A DNA stretch of 63,491 bases from Methylovulum psychrotolerans (GTDB taxonomy: Bacteria; Pseudomonadota; Gammaproteobacteria; Methylococcales; Methylomonadaceae), in contig NZ_PGFZ01000011.1 of the NCBI RefSeq assembly GCF_002923755.1, positions 36,165 through 99,655 of the forward strand, read 5' to 3'. The notes under the pieces were generated by a model, which saw nothing but the letters and a program-made list of their open reading frames with translations, searched no databases and had not been told where the DNA came from. This document shows, in pieces, positions 28,096 through 36,713 of the stretch. Position 1 is the first letter of the stretch, and each line of letters begins with the position of its first letter. Both the position numbers and the translations under genes were made by a program.

Positions 28096-29093
28096 GGGGA
28101 TAGGTATCTTGCCTGCCTTTTACTCGATCATCAAGTTTTTCATAAAGTCACCTCTAAATAGTGGGGAAGATTAGCGGAGAGCTAAGGCTTGTTAAGGTGG
28201 GCAGCCCCCTCCCCTGATGGGGAGGGTTGGGGTGGGGAGAATAAAATCAATGACTTATGCTCATGGCTAAGAGATTTTAATCAGACTGTTTTTATTTCGT
28301 TTAATGAAAAAAGCCTTATTTAGATTCTCCCCACCCCATCCCTCCCCATTGTATGGACCGGAGACATAGGTAACACATGTTCGGGGACATGGGTGACGGT
28401 TTTTTTGGGCTTATTGAGACCAAAAAAAGTAATCCGGTATTGACAAAAATAACGCCTTGTTGGCAGTTTAAATTTATATGGCTAGAGCCATACATGGTTA
28501 TGAAAAAAAATCCAGCTAAAATTTTATATGCTAGGTTAACGGCCAATTTTTGCGTGCCTGTACGCTTTGTATTAGATGTTATTATGAGCTTCATCTAATG
28601 GACGGCAGGAACCCAGAAAATCAGTACCAAAATGTGTTACCCATGTCCCCGAACATGTGTTACCTATGTCCCACGTCCATACACCCATCAGGGGAGGGGG
28701 ATAGATTCCATTGCAACTTGTTGTTTTTACTTAATTAAAATACTAATCCAATATCTAATGGCTAAGTTGCTTATTCTAATATTAAAAACTTGATGATCGA
28801 GTTTTAGGTTTAGCCCCGGCCAGAAACCTTTATTTCAAGTATCTTAACCCTGCAAGACTTCCCGTTTTGTGTGGCGTTTCTCCGTGCCTTGCGGTTTTCT
28901 TTGGATAAATGGGCATTAACCAAAAACTACGGCTTTCAACAGGGTTAGGTTTTGCCTTATAATTATAGGCCTTAGGCTATCGGCAACGGCGAGTGGTTCT
29001 GAAAAATAAACTTGCCCATGACTTCAAACCCTCATAACTTTACGTTATGCTGGCAGACCCTTTGCCCCTTCCCTTTATTAATCCTTTAGTATA
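28096..29093. other. 1-kb intergenic region with nested repeats
   Basis: No gene is supported; three short frames inside are products of the inverted repeats. The region holds a C-rich/G-rich inverted segment (CCCCTCCCCTGATGGGGAGG near 28206, with its complement around 28325 and 28690). Inserted into it is a 334-bp terminal-inverted-repeat element described separately. The promoter of the HerA-like gene should lie in the AT-rich part after 28740. Confidence 0.6.
28350..28683. mobile_element. 334-bp MITE-like element with about 45-bp inverted repeats
   Basis: The left end TGTATGGACCGGAGACATAG and the reverse complement of the right end TGTATGGACGTGGGACATAG continue in parallel for about 45 bp with only three or four mismatches. 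They include a shared CACATGTTCGGGGACATGGG. The interior encodes nothing recognisable. The subterminal GGGACATAGGT motif reminds me of IS481-type transposon ends, so it could be a non-autonomous derivative of one; this affiliation is a guess. Confidence 0.7.
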
Positions 29094-30764
29094 ATGTCCG
29101 AACCCGATAACGAATCTATCCTTTTAGCGTATTTAACCGAAGTGCGCGGCAATGGCATGGCGGCCAGAGTCACCGAAGCATACACCAACAGCAAGCCGTT
29201 AATTAGCATTGGCGATGAAACGATGCTGGCCGCCCATGTCGGCTCTTATGTGGTGATCCGTCAGGAAGAGATTGCGGTGATGGCGTTGGTGTTTAAGATT
29301 TGGGAGCAAGACCGTTATAGCGACCGTAATGTGCGTTTGGTCGACCGCTATATTTCGCTGATTCCGGTCGGCGAAATTGGCGCGGACGGCACGTTTATCC
29401 GGGGGATGCGCCATTACCCTACCCCTGGGGCGGGGGTGTATGCGGTGGGGATGAAAGAAATCAACGCGATTTTTTCGCGCTTTAGGGCTTACGAGTTTTA
29501 CATCGGCCAGCTCTCCACCCATAAGGAATACCAAATCAGCTTAGACCCTAGGGCATTCTTTGGCCGCCATTTCGCCATTTTGGGGCAATCCGGTTCGGGT
29601 AAGTCGTGGACGGTCGCCAGTTTGATCCAAAGCACCATTAAGGCGATGCCCAACAGCCACATGATTATGCTCGACCTGCACGGCGAGTATGCGTGGAAAA
29701 CCCCCGGCGGCTTGGTCAAGTCGGCGTTTCCTAGCCATCAGGTCAATTATGTCGAGGCCACGGAAATGGAGATGCCGTATTGGATTATGAGCTACGCCGA
29801 GCTGGTGGATTTGTTTGTCGACCGCGACGACAAAAATGCCTCGATGCAAATGTCGTATATGCGTGAGGTGATCCAAGTGCTTAAGCGCAAGGAAGGCCAG
29901 CGCATCGGTTTGCCGACGGTGTCGGTGGATACGCCGATTTATTTCTCGTTGGCGGAAATGTATATGCACTTTAAGTCCGCGAATGAGGAGCGGCGTGATT
30001 TCGGTAAGGTGCAGGGGGCGTTGTTCGGGGTGTTCGACGAATTTCTGATCCGAATGCAAAGCCGCTTTAACGATGTCCGTTATGACTTTTTGCTCAAGCC
30101 GAAAATCCGCAACACCTCGGAAAGCATGGCGGGCTTGTTGCGCAAGTTTGTCGGCTTGGGCGAGCATAAGGCCAATATTAACATTGTCGATTTAAGTTCG
30201 GTGCCGACCGACATCCGTCCGGCCATTTCCGCGCAAGTCGGGCGGCTGGTCTATGAATTTAACTATTGGAACCCGCAACGCCGGGATTTCCCCATTACGC
30301 TGATTTGCGAAGAGGCCCATGCGTATATCCCTAGGGAAAAAGGCGGCCAATTTGACGGCACGAAACGGATGATGGAGCGCATCGCCAAAGAAGGCCGGAA
30401 ATACGGGGTGTCCATCGGCGTGGTCAGCCAACGGCCTACCGAGTTGTCGGAAACCATGCTGGCGCAATGCAGTTCGTTTATTTGTCTGCGCACCTCCAAC
30501 CCTGACGACCAGGCTTATATTAAGCGGCTGATGCCGGAGGCGGAGGGCGATATGGCCGATGTGCTCAGTTCTTTAGGCCGGGGCGAAGCCTTGGTGCTGG
30601 GCGAGGCCGCGCCGTTGCCGACCCGTGTACAAATCTACCGACCCAATCCTGAGCCGAAGAGTAACGACGTGGATTATTATGAAAGCTGGCGCGGCGGGGC
30701 GCATGATTTGGATATGGATGAGATTATCCACTTATGGCGGACGCAGACGCGTAAAAGCAAGTAA
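29094..30764 (+). CDS. HerA-like ATPase
   Basis: The 556-residue protein of the HerA/FtsK-type translocase superfamily has an N-terminal HerA beta-barrel-like domain of about residues 1-130 (ISIGDETMLAAHVGSYVVI). The P-loop is GQSGSGKSWT with Lys170, Walker B is ITLICEEAHAYIP, and a late arginine/sensor region is IGVVSQRPTELSETMLAQCSSF. Such ATPases form hexamers that pump DNA, in archaea with NurA, and in bacteria sometimes in defence modules with SIR2 or DUF4297 partners. Here no nuclease or SIR2 gene adjoins, so it appears solitary. Confidence 0.88.
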   Translation: MSEPDNESILLAYLTEVRGNGMAARVTEAYTNSKPLISIGDETMLAAHVGSYVVIRQEEIAVMALVFKIWEQDRYSDRNVRLVDRYISLIPVGEIGADGTFIRGMRHYPTPGAGVYAVGMKEINAIFSRFRAYEFYIGQLSTHKEYQISLDPRAFFGRHFAILGQSGSGKSWTVASLIQSTIKAMPNSHMIMLDLHGEYAWKTPGGLVKSAFPSHQVNYVEATEMEMPYWIMSYAELVDLFVDRDDKNASMQMSYMREVIQVLKRKEGQRIGLPTVSVDTPIYFSLAEMYMHFKSANEERRDFGKVQGALFGVFDEFLIRMQSRFNDVRYDFLLKPKIRNTSESMAGLLRKFVGLGEHKANINIVDLSSVPTDIRPAISAQVGRLVYEFNYWNPQRRDFPITLICEEAHAYIPREKGGQFDGTKRMMERIAKEGRKYGVSIGVVSQRPTELSETMLAQCSSFICLRTSNPDDQAYIKRLMPEAEGDMADVLSSLGRGEALVLGEAAPLPTRVQIYRPNPEPKSNDVDYYESWRGGAHDLDMDEIIHLWRTQTRKSK

Positions 30765-31023
30765 ATGGCTTGCCGTTTGTGACCTGCTGGCAGGTGATCG
30801 GTATAGGCTTTTACGCTAAGCTAAAAACCGTGTGCGTTCTTGTGGCAAGCCTTGTATGTGGTTATAAAAGGCTGTATCGACAAGACCTTAGGGTTAATTG
30901 GCGGGAAAATAATAACGGGGCGGTTAAGCGGGCAAAACCATAATAAAATTAGCAAATTCCCCCTAGCATTTGGCCGATAATCTGCTACAGTGAGCCTCTT
31001 TTGTACCATTTTGCGACACAGCC

Positions 31024-31644
31024 ATGACTGCCACTTCTACTTTTTACCAAGCTGCGCAACAATTGATTGCGGCGGGTTGTTTTATTGACGGCAAAGGCTG
31101 GGTACCTGCCACCAGCGGTAACTTTTCCGCCCGCTTGGCCGACGGTTCCATTGCCATTACCGTATCCGGTAAGCATAAGGGCTATTTGCAGGTCGATGAC
31201 ATTATGTTGATTGATAGTGAGGCGAATTCCTTGGACGGCAAAAAGCCGTCGGCGGAAACCGGCCTGCATACGGCTTTGTACCGCCGCTTCCCTGACATCC
31301 ATGCCGTGCTGCACCCGCACCCGTTGAATGCGGTGTTGGTGTCTAGGCTGTTTGGTGATGAGATTGTCTTGGAAAACTATGAGTTGCTGAAAGCGTTCCG
31401 GGGCATTACTACCCATGCCTGCCGTGTGGTCATCCCTATTTTTGCCAACGACCAAGACATTTCCCGCCTCGCCGCCCAAGCCGATGCCTATTTGGATGCC
31501 CATCCCGATTGCCAAGCTTACATCATTGCCGGACACGGTTTGTATGTGTGGGGGGTCGATGTCAACGAAGCCCTGCGCTATTTGGAGGCGGTGGATTTTT
31601 TGTTGGCTTGTGAGTTGGCGTTGCGTTTGCATCGGGCGGTTTGA
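31024..31644 (+). CDS. mtnB: methylthioribulose-1-phosphate dehydratase
   Basis: MtnB dehydrates 5-methylthioribulose-1-phosphate in the methionine salvage pathway, which recovers methylthioadenosine from polyamine synthesis. The 206-residue class II aldolase-fold protein has ATSGNFSARLADGS, the catalytic KKPSAETGLHTALYRRFPDI, the zinc-binding VLHPHPLNAVLVSRLF and AGHGLYVWGVDVNEALRYLE. It is the first gene of mtnB-mtnD-mtnC on the plus strand. The upstream 260 bp are AT-rich and presumably contain its promoter. Confidence 0.93.
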   Translation: MTATSTFYQAAQQLIAAGCFIDGKGWVPATSGNFSARLADGSIAITVSGKHKGYLQVDDIMLIDSEANSLDGKKPSAETGLHTALYRRFPDIHAVLHPHPLNAVLVSRLFGDEIVLENYELLKAFRGITTHACRVVIPIFANDQDISRLAAQADAYLDAHPDCQAYIIAGHGLYVWGVDVNEALRYLEAVDFLLACELALRLHRAV

Positions 31645-31739
31645 GGGAGGGTGTCGGTAAGCCCTGTCTACAAACACTTGAAAAGAACCTGAAAAACTTT
31701 AACCGCTAGCTAACGCTTTACCCCATAGGACGACATGCT

Positions 31740-32300
31740 ATGAGTTTATTGACCATTTCCCCTGAACATCAGCCCGACCAAGGCTTGCGTTACGCTGAGT
31801 TTGCCGACATCAGCGCCCAGTTGCAAACCATAGGCGTGGTGTTTGAACGCTGGGAAGCCAGTTGCCAATTTGCCGCCGATGCCGATCAGGCGACGGTGTT
31901 GGCGGCTTACGCCGAGCCTATCGCGCGTTTGCAAAACCAGTATGGTTTCCGTTCGGTCGATGTCATCAGCCTGACCGCCGCGCACCCCGATAAGGTGGCC
32001 TTACGGCAAAAATTCTTGGCCGAGCATACCCATGACGATTTCGAGGTGCGGTTTTTTGTCGAGGGCTGCGGCTTGTTCTATCTGCATGTGGGCGATAAGG
32101 TTTATAGCGTGTTGTGCTGCCAGGGCGATTTAATTAGCGTCCCCGCCCATACCCGCCATTGGTTTGATTTGGGCGCGGAGCCGCAGTTAAAGGCGATCCG
32201 CCTGTTCACCACCCCTGACGGTTGGGTCGCCACTTTTACCGGTAGCGACATCGGCGCGGGGTATCCTACTTTAGACCAAACGCTGGCCGGCTTGTCATGA
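31740..32300 (+). CDS. mtnD: acireductone dioxygenase (ARD)
   Basis: The cupin enzyme of 186 residues oxidises 1,2-dihydroxy-3-keto-5-methylthiopentene. With iron it yields the methionine precursor keto acid; with nickel it gives off CO. The metal ligands are visible in EHTHDDFEVRFFVEG (H-x-H and Glu) and the late histidine in VPAHTRHWFD. It follows mtnB by about 95 bp and overlaps mtnC by 4 bp (ATGA), so the three steps after methylthioribulose phosphate are encoded together. Confidence 0.92.
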   Translation: MSLLTISPEHQPDQGLRYAEFADISAQLQTIGVVFERWEASCQFAADADQATVLAAYAEPIARLQNQYGFRSVDVISLTAAHPDKVALRQKFLAEHTHDDFEVRFFVEGCGLFYLHVGDKVYSVLCCQGDLISVPAHTRHWFDLGAEPQLKAIRLFTTPDGWVATFTGSDIGAGYPTLDQTLAGLS

Positions 32301-32986
32301 TTAAGGCGATTATCACCGATATAGAAGGCACCACCTCGTCGCTGGCATTTGTGCAGGCGGTGCTGTTTCCTTACGCCCGGCGGCACTTGGCCGAGTTTGT
32401 CCGTAGCCACGCCGATGACCCGGTGGTACAAGGGTTGTTGGCGGACACCGCTGCGGCGGCGGGGCAGGCCTTGGACACGGAAGCGGCGATCGGGCAATTG
32501 CTGGCTTGGGCGGATGCCGACCAAAAAATCACCCCGTTAAAGGCGTTGCAAGGGCTGATTTGGGAGGCGGGTTATCGGCAGGGCGATTTTTACGGGCATG
32601 TTTATGCCGATGCCGCCGCGCAGCTGCAACACTGGCGGCAACAGGGGCTGGCTTTATATGTCTATTCGTCCGGTTCTGTCCATGCGCAAAAATTGCTGTT
32701 CGCCCATACCGAATACGGCGATTTGACACCGCTGTTCAGCGGTTATTTCGATACCCTGGTCGGTGCGAAACGCGAGGTGGCGGCTTATCAAAACATTGTT
32801 GCCCAGTTGCCTTTTCTGCCGAGTGAGCTGTTGTTTTTATCGGACATTAAGGAAGAGTTGGACGCGGCGCAGGCGGCGGGTTTGCAGACGGTGTGGCTAA
32901 AGCGTGACGGCGGTTTGGACGGTATGGGCCCGCATCGGCAAGTTGGCAGCTTTGCCGAAATTAGCGGGGCAATGCTGGCGGCTTGA
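32297..32986 (+). CDS. mtnC: enolase-phosphatase E1
   Basis: The 229-residue HAD-superfamily protein converts 2,3-diketo-5-methylthiopentyl-1-phosphate to acireductone plus phosphate. It starts with the HAD motif ITDIEGTTSSLAFV, continues with ALQGLIWEAGYRQGDFYGHVY and LYVYSSGSVHAQKLLF (motif II), and ends with LLFLSDIKEELDAAQAAG (motif III). Length matches the family. It is translationally coupled to mtnD. The isomerase mtnA and phosphorylase mtnP are not in the window. Confidence 0.93.
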   Translation: MIKAIITDIEGTTSSLAFVQAVLFPYARRHLAEFVRSHADDPVVQGLLADTAAAAGQALDTEAAIGQLLAWADADQKITPLKALQGLIWEAGYRQGDFYGHVYADAAAQLQHWRQQGLALYVYSSGSVHAQKLLFAHTEYGDLTPLFSGYFDTLVGAKREVAAYQNIVAQLPFLPSELLFLSDIKEELDAAQAAGLQTVWLKRDGGLDGMGPHRQVGSFAEISGAMLAA

Positions 32987-32992
32987 GGGCGT

Positions 32993-33217
32993 TCACCGCC
33001 AATGGCCATGCCAGCCGCCCCAGCGGCGATAACCATAGCCACCCCACGGACGGACGTAGCCGGGACGGACGACAACGGCGGGCGGGGCATAATAAGGCCG
33101 CACCACTGCCACCGGACGCGGGGCGACATAGGCCGGATACACCGCACAGGCGTTTAAGCTAGCCGCTAAAGGGATTAATAAGATTAACAAGGCTTTTTTG
33201 GGGCTTAATAAGGTCAT
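32993..33217 (-). CDS. small Tyr/Pro/Gly-rich lipoprotein
   Basis: The 74-residue protein has a lipobox (LAASLNAC-A) and a short mature part made of repeating VRPYYAP/VVVRPGYVRPWGGYGYRRWGG. Low-complexity proteins of this type occur in many proteobacteria as surface or cell-envelope lipoproteins of unknown role. It converges on mtnC with 6 bp between stop codons. Confidence 0.7.
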   Translation of the reverse strand: MTLLSPKKALLILLIPLAASLNACAVYPAYVAPRPVAVVRPYYAPPAVVVRPGYVRPWGGYGYRRWGGWHGHWR

Positions 33218-33843
33218 GGCAGACTCCTGGTTAAAGCAGGTGGTAGATGCTGGGTATCATAAGCCGCTATTGCTGAATAAGGGATGAATTTTAGGGGCGT
33301 GCAGGAAATAAAATCTGTTGTAACTGCACCCAGCCTCCGCGCTCCCTGAGCGAAGCCGAAGGGGACACGCTGAGGCGCTTAACTTTATGCATGTTCCTTA
33401 AATGGGCGGTTGGCCGATTTTTCAGGTTTGGGCGGGCAAAAAAACGCGGGGGCCTAACGGACGGCAAGCGTTTAAAGTCACTCTAATCCTTAAGTAAGCG
33501 AGGGTGGACGCGCTACACTATCGCTGTTACAATGCAAAAGATGCGTGGCAATACAATATGTTCTTGTTGATGGGCGGCAGCTTAGGTACAGCGGGCAAGT
33601 CGCTTGGGCTGGCATGGGCATAACGGGCAATAGCCCGCGTCGTGGGTGGTTTTGCTAAAGTTACCACCGCAGGCGGGATGGTTAACCTTAAACCTATCGC
33701 GGCCTTACCTGGTTTGGGCATAAACCTTTAAAGGCAGCTTAAAGGTTTATGCCAGTAAAAACGCGGCCTTAATAAAGCGGCCCGTGCTTGTCAAATGCTG
33801 TTAACATCCCTTTTTAGCAATGAGTTTTCCCTGGTACACTAAC
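33218..33843. other. intergenic leader of the HPr-rel-A cassette
   Basis: No gene is convincing. A 64-codon minus-strand frame near 33527 has no ribosome-binding site and no recognised motif. The region contains a dispersed CCTGAGCGAAGCCGAAG repeat near 33345, a CGGGC-AATA-GCCCG hairpin near 33617 and a strong 15-bp-arm hairpin listed separately. Confidence 0.55.
33717..33753. promoter_or_regulatory. strong hairpin in the leader of the Tat-like protein gene
   Basis: GGCATAAACCTTTAA and its perfect complement form a 15-bp stem with a 7-base loop. It lies about 90 bp before the first gene of the HPr-rel-A cassette and is not followed by a T-tract, so an operator or mRNA leader structure is as likely as a terminator. 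Confidence 0.5.
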
Positions 33844-34353
33844 ATGAACAATCAAAATGTTGAGACACAACCTACCGAGCAGGCCAAAGTCACTGGCAGA
33901 CGGCGCTTTTTGCAAAAAGCCGGGGCTATCAGCCCTGTGCTGTTGACGTTTACCAGCCCGACCGCTTTTGCCAATGCCCCGGCTTTGTGTATGTCGCAAA
34001 CCATATCGGGTAATATATCCCATACGGTGACCGGTAACTGTAAGATGGGCACTTACAACCCGACCATGCTGACCGCCGTCTTTTCCGGCGGTGGGGTTTT
34101 TGGCTCTATCACTGCCTCTACGCAGGTTAAGGTGCTGTTTGGCGGTTCCGATACCACTACTTTGCTGACGGCGATGGGGACTACCAGAAAGGCCATTTAT
34201 ATTACCGCCTATATCAACAGCATAACCCCGGCCATCAGCAACAAATATCCCCGGACAACGGCAGAAGTGGTCACCATGTACAACGGCAACCCCGCGCCGT
34301 TTGCCGACGATGCCAGCGCCCAGTATTACTTTACCCATTCGACCTTCCCTTAA
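33844..34353 (+). CDS. Tat-type secreted small protein of the HPr-rel-A cassette
   Basis: The protein of 169 residues has a Tat-like N-terminus (TGRRRFLQKAGAISPVLLTF, possible cleavage after AFA). The mature part has few charges and two cysteines early (LCMSQ and GNCKMG), then Thr/Ser/Ala-rich stretches. I do not recognise the family. Proteins with a similar RRxxLK-A...VLTF signal are typical small partners of the HPr-rel-A gene set and are candidates for modification by it. The ATG chosen begins MNNQNVETQ; an upstream ATG would add 8 residues. The PqqD-like gene follows after 15 bp. Confidence 0.65.
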   Translation: MNNQNVETQPTEQAKVTGRRRFLQKAGAISPVLLTFTSPTAFANAPALCMSQTISGNISHTVTGNCKMGTYNPTMLTAVFSGGGVFGSITASTQVKVLFGGSDTTTLLTAMGTTRKAIYITAYINSITPAISNKYPRTTAEVVTMYNGNPAPFADDASAQYYFTHSTFP

Positions 34354-34368
34354 CCGGGCCACCGCCGC

Positions 34369-34662
34369 GTGGTTCAGGACTATACGGTCGGCCTACCCGA
34401 AGACGGCAGCGTTTTGTGCCGTTTTTGGGGCGACGAATGTGTCGCCTACCATGACCTTATCGGCGCAACCCATTTAATCGCCGACGCGGGCGCGGTGCTG
34501 TTTAAAGCCGTTAGTGCCCACCCCATGAACCGTGCGCAATTGCTGGCCGAACTCAGCGCCGCTTTTGAGTTCCCCGATGATTTTGTGGTGGCGGATTTTT
34601 TCGACACCTTAGTCAGCAATTACCGACAACTCGGCCTCTTGGCAGTGACGCAACACCCTTAA
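34369..34662 (+). CDS. PqqD-like protein of the HPr-rel-A system
   Basis: The 97-residue protein is shaped like PqqD/RRE domains, which bind the leader of a precursor peptide for modification enzymes. The central helices (AGAVLFKAVSAHPMNRAQLLAELSA and FVVADFFDTLVSNYRQLGLL) match the winged-helix pattern. It starts with GTG. Members of this subgroup are characteristically followed by an HprK-related kinase A, as here. I see no radical-SAM or typical RiPP enzyme alongside, so the partner modification is unknown. Confidence 0.8.
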   Translation: MVQDYTVGLPEDGSVLCRFWGDECVAYHDLIGATHLIADAGAVLFKAVSAHPMNRAQLLAELSAAFEFPDDFVVADFFDTLVSNYRQLGLLAVTQHP

Positions 34663-34665
34663 ACT

Positions 34666-35580
34666 GTGAATTTATCCGCACTATCAACAGCAGCGGTGCA
34701 TCAGGCACTGACCGGGAACGGTTTAGCCTTGCGCATCGGCGCGTTTAACGTCAGCGTGGTTTCGCCCATCGCCAGCGTCGCCGAACATATCCTTTGCCTG
34801 TATCCCGATTTTGCCGTTGTCGAAGCCGGGCAGTTTATTGATTTTCATGTCGGACTCACAGCCCCTTGGTCGCCGCGCCGTTATTGGCACCCGCAGGTAA
34901 ATTTTAGTTTTGACGGCCACCGCCCTTTTAAGCCCTTGCCCTACGCCCAAGCGGCGGCGTTTTTTGAGTGGGGGCTGAACTGGTGCATCGCCAGCCAATC
35001 CAACCAATACCTTATCATCCATGCCGCTGTCGTCGAACACAACGGCCAGGCCTTTATCCTGCCCGGCAGCCCCGGCAGCGGCAAAAGCACCCTGTGTGCC
35101 GCCTTGGTGTGCCGGGGTTGGCGGCTGTTGTCGGATGAAATGGCGTTGCTGAGCATGGCCGACGGCCTGATTTACCCCGCCCCGCGTCCGGTCAGCTTAA
35201 AAAACCAGTCGCTGGACGTGATCCGCGCCTTTTCTGCCGAGGCGGTCATCGGCCCCATCGTCAACGACACCTTAAAAGGCACGGTCGGCCATTTGCGCCC
35301 GCCCGCCGCCAGCGTCGCCGCCAGCGCCTACCCGGCGCAGGCGGCGCAGATCATTTTCCCCAAATACTATGTCGGCTCCACAACCGTGCTGGAACCGTTG
35401 TCCAAAGCCCGCACCTTGTTGGAATTGGCGGAACATTGCTTTAATTATTCGGCCTTAGGCAAACTGGGTTTTGCCGCCTTGGGGGATTTGTGCGACGTTT
35501 GCGCTTGCCACCAATTCCAATACAGTGACTTGGAAGAGGCCATCGCCCTGTTTACCCGCCTAGCCACGCCCAGCCCATGA
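34666..35580 (+). CDS. HprK-related kinase A
   Basis: The 304-residue protein shares the P-loop fold of HPr kinase/phosphorylase. The Walker A motif is GSPGSGKS at residues 134-141, preceded by LIIHAAVVEHNGQAFIL and followed by GWRLLSDEMALL, where the acidic pair resembles HprK. No HPr protein gene is near. It begins with GTG three bases after the PqqD-like stop codon and overlaps the next gene (ATGA). The substrate is not known; phosphorylation of the small partner protein or of a leader is inference. Confidence 0.85.
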   Translation: MNLSALSTAAVHQALTGNGLALRIGAFNVSVVSPIASVAEHILCLYPDFAVVEAGQFIDFHVGLTAPWSPRRYWHPQVNFSFDGHRPFKPLPYAQAAAFFEWGLNWCIASQSNQYLIIHAAVVEHNGQAFILPGSPGSGKSTLCAALVCRGWRLLSDEMALLSMADGLIYPAPRPVSLKNQSLDVIRAFSAEAVIGPIVNDTLKGTVGHLRPPAASVAASAYPAQAAQIIFPKYYVGSTTVLEPLSKARTLLELAEHCFNYSALGKLGFAALGDLCDVCACHQFQYSDLEEAIALFTRLATPSP

Positions 35581-36644
35581 CCTTGCCCTTGTTAACCCGC
35601 GTTTATAGTAACCCCCAGGCGGCACTCGGCTTGGCGTTGCCGGACTGGAGCCTGCTCATCCGCCAAGCCCGCAACGCCAATATGCTGGCGCGGCTGGGCT
35701 ATGTGTTGGCGGCGGTGGCCGTGCCTGCCCCGGCTTTGGTGCATATCCAATCCCAACTGACCTTTGCCCGCCGCTTTAGCAGTTCGCTGCAATGGGAAAT
35801 CGACTGTATCGCCACGGCCTTGCAGCCTTTGGGTATCCCCTTGGTTTTACTCAAAGGCGCGGCCTACCATGCGGCGGGTAACACGGCGGCGCAAGGGCGG
35901 ATTTTTTCCGATGTGGATATTTTAGTTCCTGAAGCCGAGTTGGCGCAGGTCGAGTTGGCGCTGATACGCGCGGGTTGGTCGTCCGGCCCTATTGACGCTT
36001 ACGACCAAAAATACTACCGCCAATGGATGCACGAAATCCCGCCCATGCAACATATCAAGCGGCAAACGTCGATTGATGTCCACCATAATATCCTGCCGAA
36101 AACCTGCCGGTTTTGCCCCGATGCCGCCAAGCTGCTCGCCCGCGCCGTCCCTACTCCGGGCGGCTATTGGGTACTGGCTCCGGAAGACCGGGTTATCCAC
36201 AGCGCCGCGCATTTGTTTTTGGGCGGCGAATTTAACCACGGTTTCCGCGACTTGACCGACTTGGATTTGCTGCTGAAAGAGTTCTCCGCCCAGCCCGGTT
36301 TTTGGGAAGTTCTGCTCAGCCGCGCCGCCGAGCTTAAGCAGACCTTGGCGGTCAGTTTGGCGTTGCGCTATACCGGAAAAATCCTCCACACGCCTATTCC
36401 TGCCGCCATTCTTGAGCAGGCAAATTTGGCCTTAAGCCCCGTGCGTTGGTGGTTGTTCGACGCGCTGTTTCTCAGTGCCTTGCAGCCCGACCACCACAGT
36501 TGCCGCACCGCGTGGAGCAACTGCGCGGAAGCCGCGCTGTTTATGCGTTCGCATTGGCTGAAAATGCCGCTGCACTTGTTGGTGCCGCATTTGTTGCGCA
36601 AGAGCTTGAAGCCGCTGGAGGTGTTGTGGGAGGCGAAGGAGTAG
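35577..36644 (+). CDS. nucleotidyltransferase family protein (NTP_transf_5 type)
   Basis: The 355-residue protein carries the nucleotidyltransferase signature LLKGAAYH and, at residues 111-114, SDVD (RIFSDVDILVPEAE), the two metal-binding aspartates. The C-terminal helical part is long and lacks other motifs. It overlaps the kinase gene by 4 bp. Genes of this family sit next to HprK-related kinase A and PqqD-like genes in the HPr-rel-A system, and sometimes beside asparagine-synthetase-like enzymes (none here). The nucleotidylated target is unknown. Confidence 0.83.
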   Translation: MTLPLLTRVYSNPQAALGLALPDWSLLIRQARNANMLARLGYVLAAVAVPAPALVHIQSQLTFARRFSSSLQWEIDCIATALQPLGIPLVLLKGAAYHAAGNTAAQGRIFSDVDILVPEAELAQVELALIRAGWSSGPIDAYDQKYYRQWMHEIPPMQHIKRQTSIDVHHNILPKTCRFCPDAAKLLARAVPTPGGYWVLAPEDRVIHSAAHLFLGGEFNHGFRDLTDLDLLLKEFSAQPGFWEVLLSRAAELKQTLAVSLALRYTGKILHTPIPAAILEQANLALSPVRWWLFDALFLSALQPDHHSCRTAWSNCAEAALFMRSHWLKMPLHLLVPHLLRKSLKPLEVLWEAKE

Positions 36645-36713
36645 GGACTTGGGTGGTATCGTTACCCTCGGCATATTAGTGCGGTAGGCAGAGCCCCGCA
36701 GGGTTTACGTCTG

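Noticed and set aside
28377-28738. Short frames within the inverted-repeat element as genes
   Set aside because: They are mirrored in the inverted repeats and lack ribosome-binding sites.
33527-33721. 64-codon minus-strand frame before the HPr-rel-A cassette
   Set aside because: No ribosome-binding site or recognised motif; it extends into a hairpin-rich leader.
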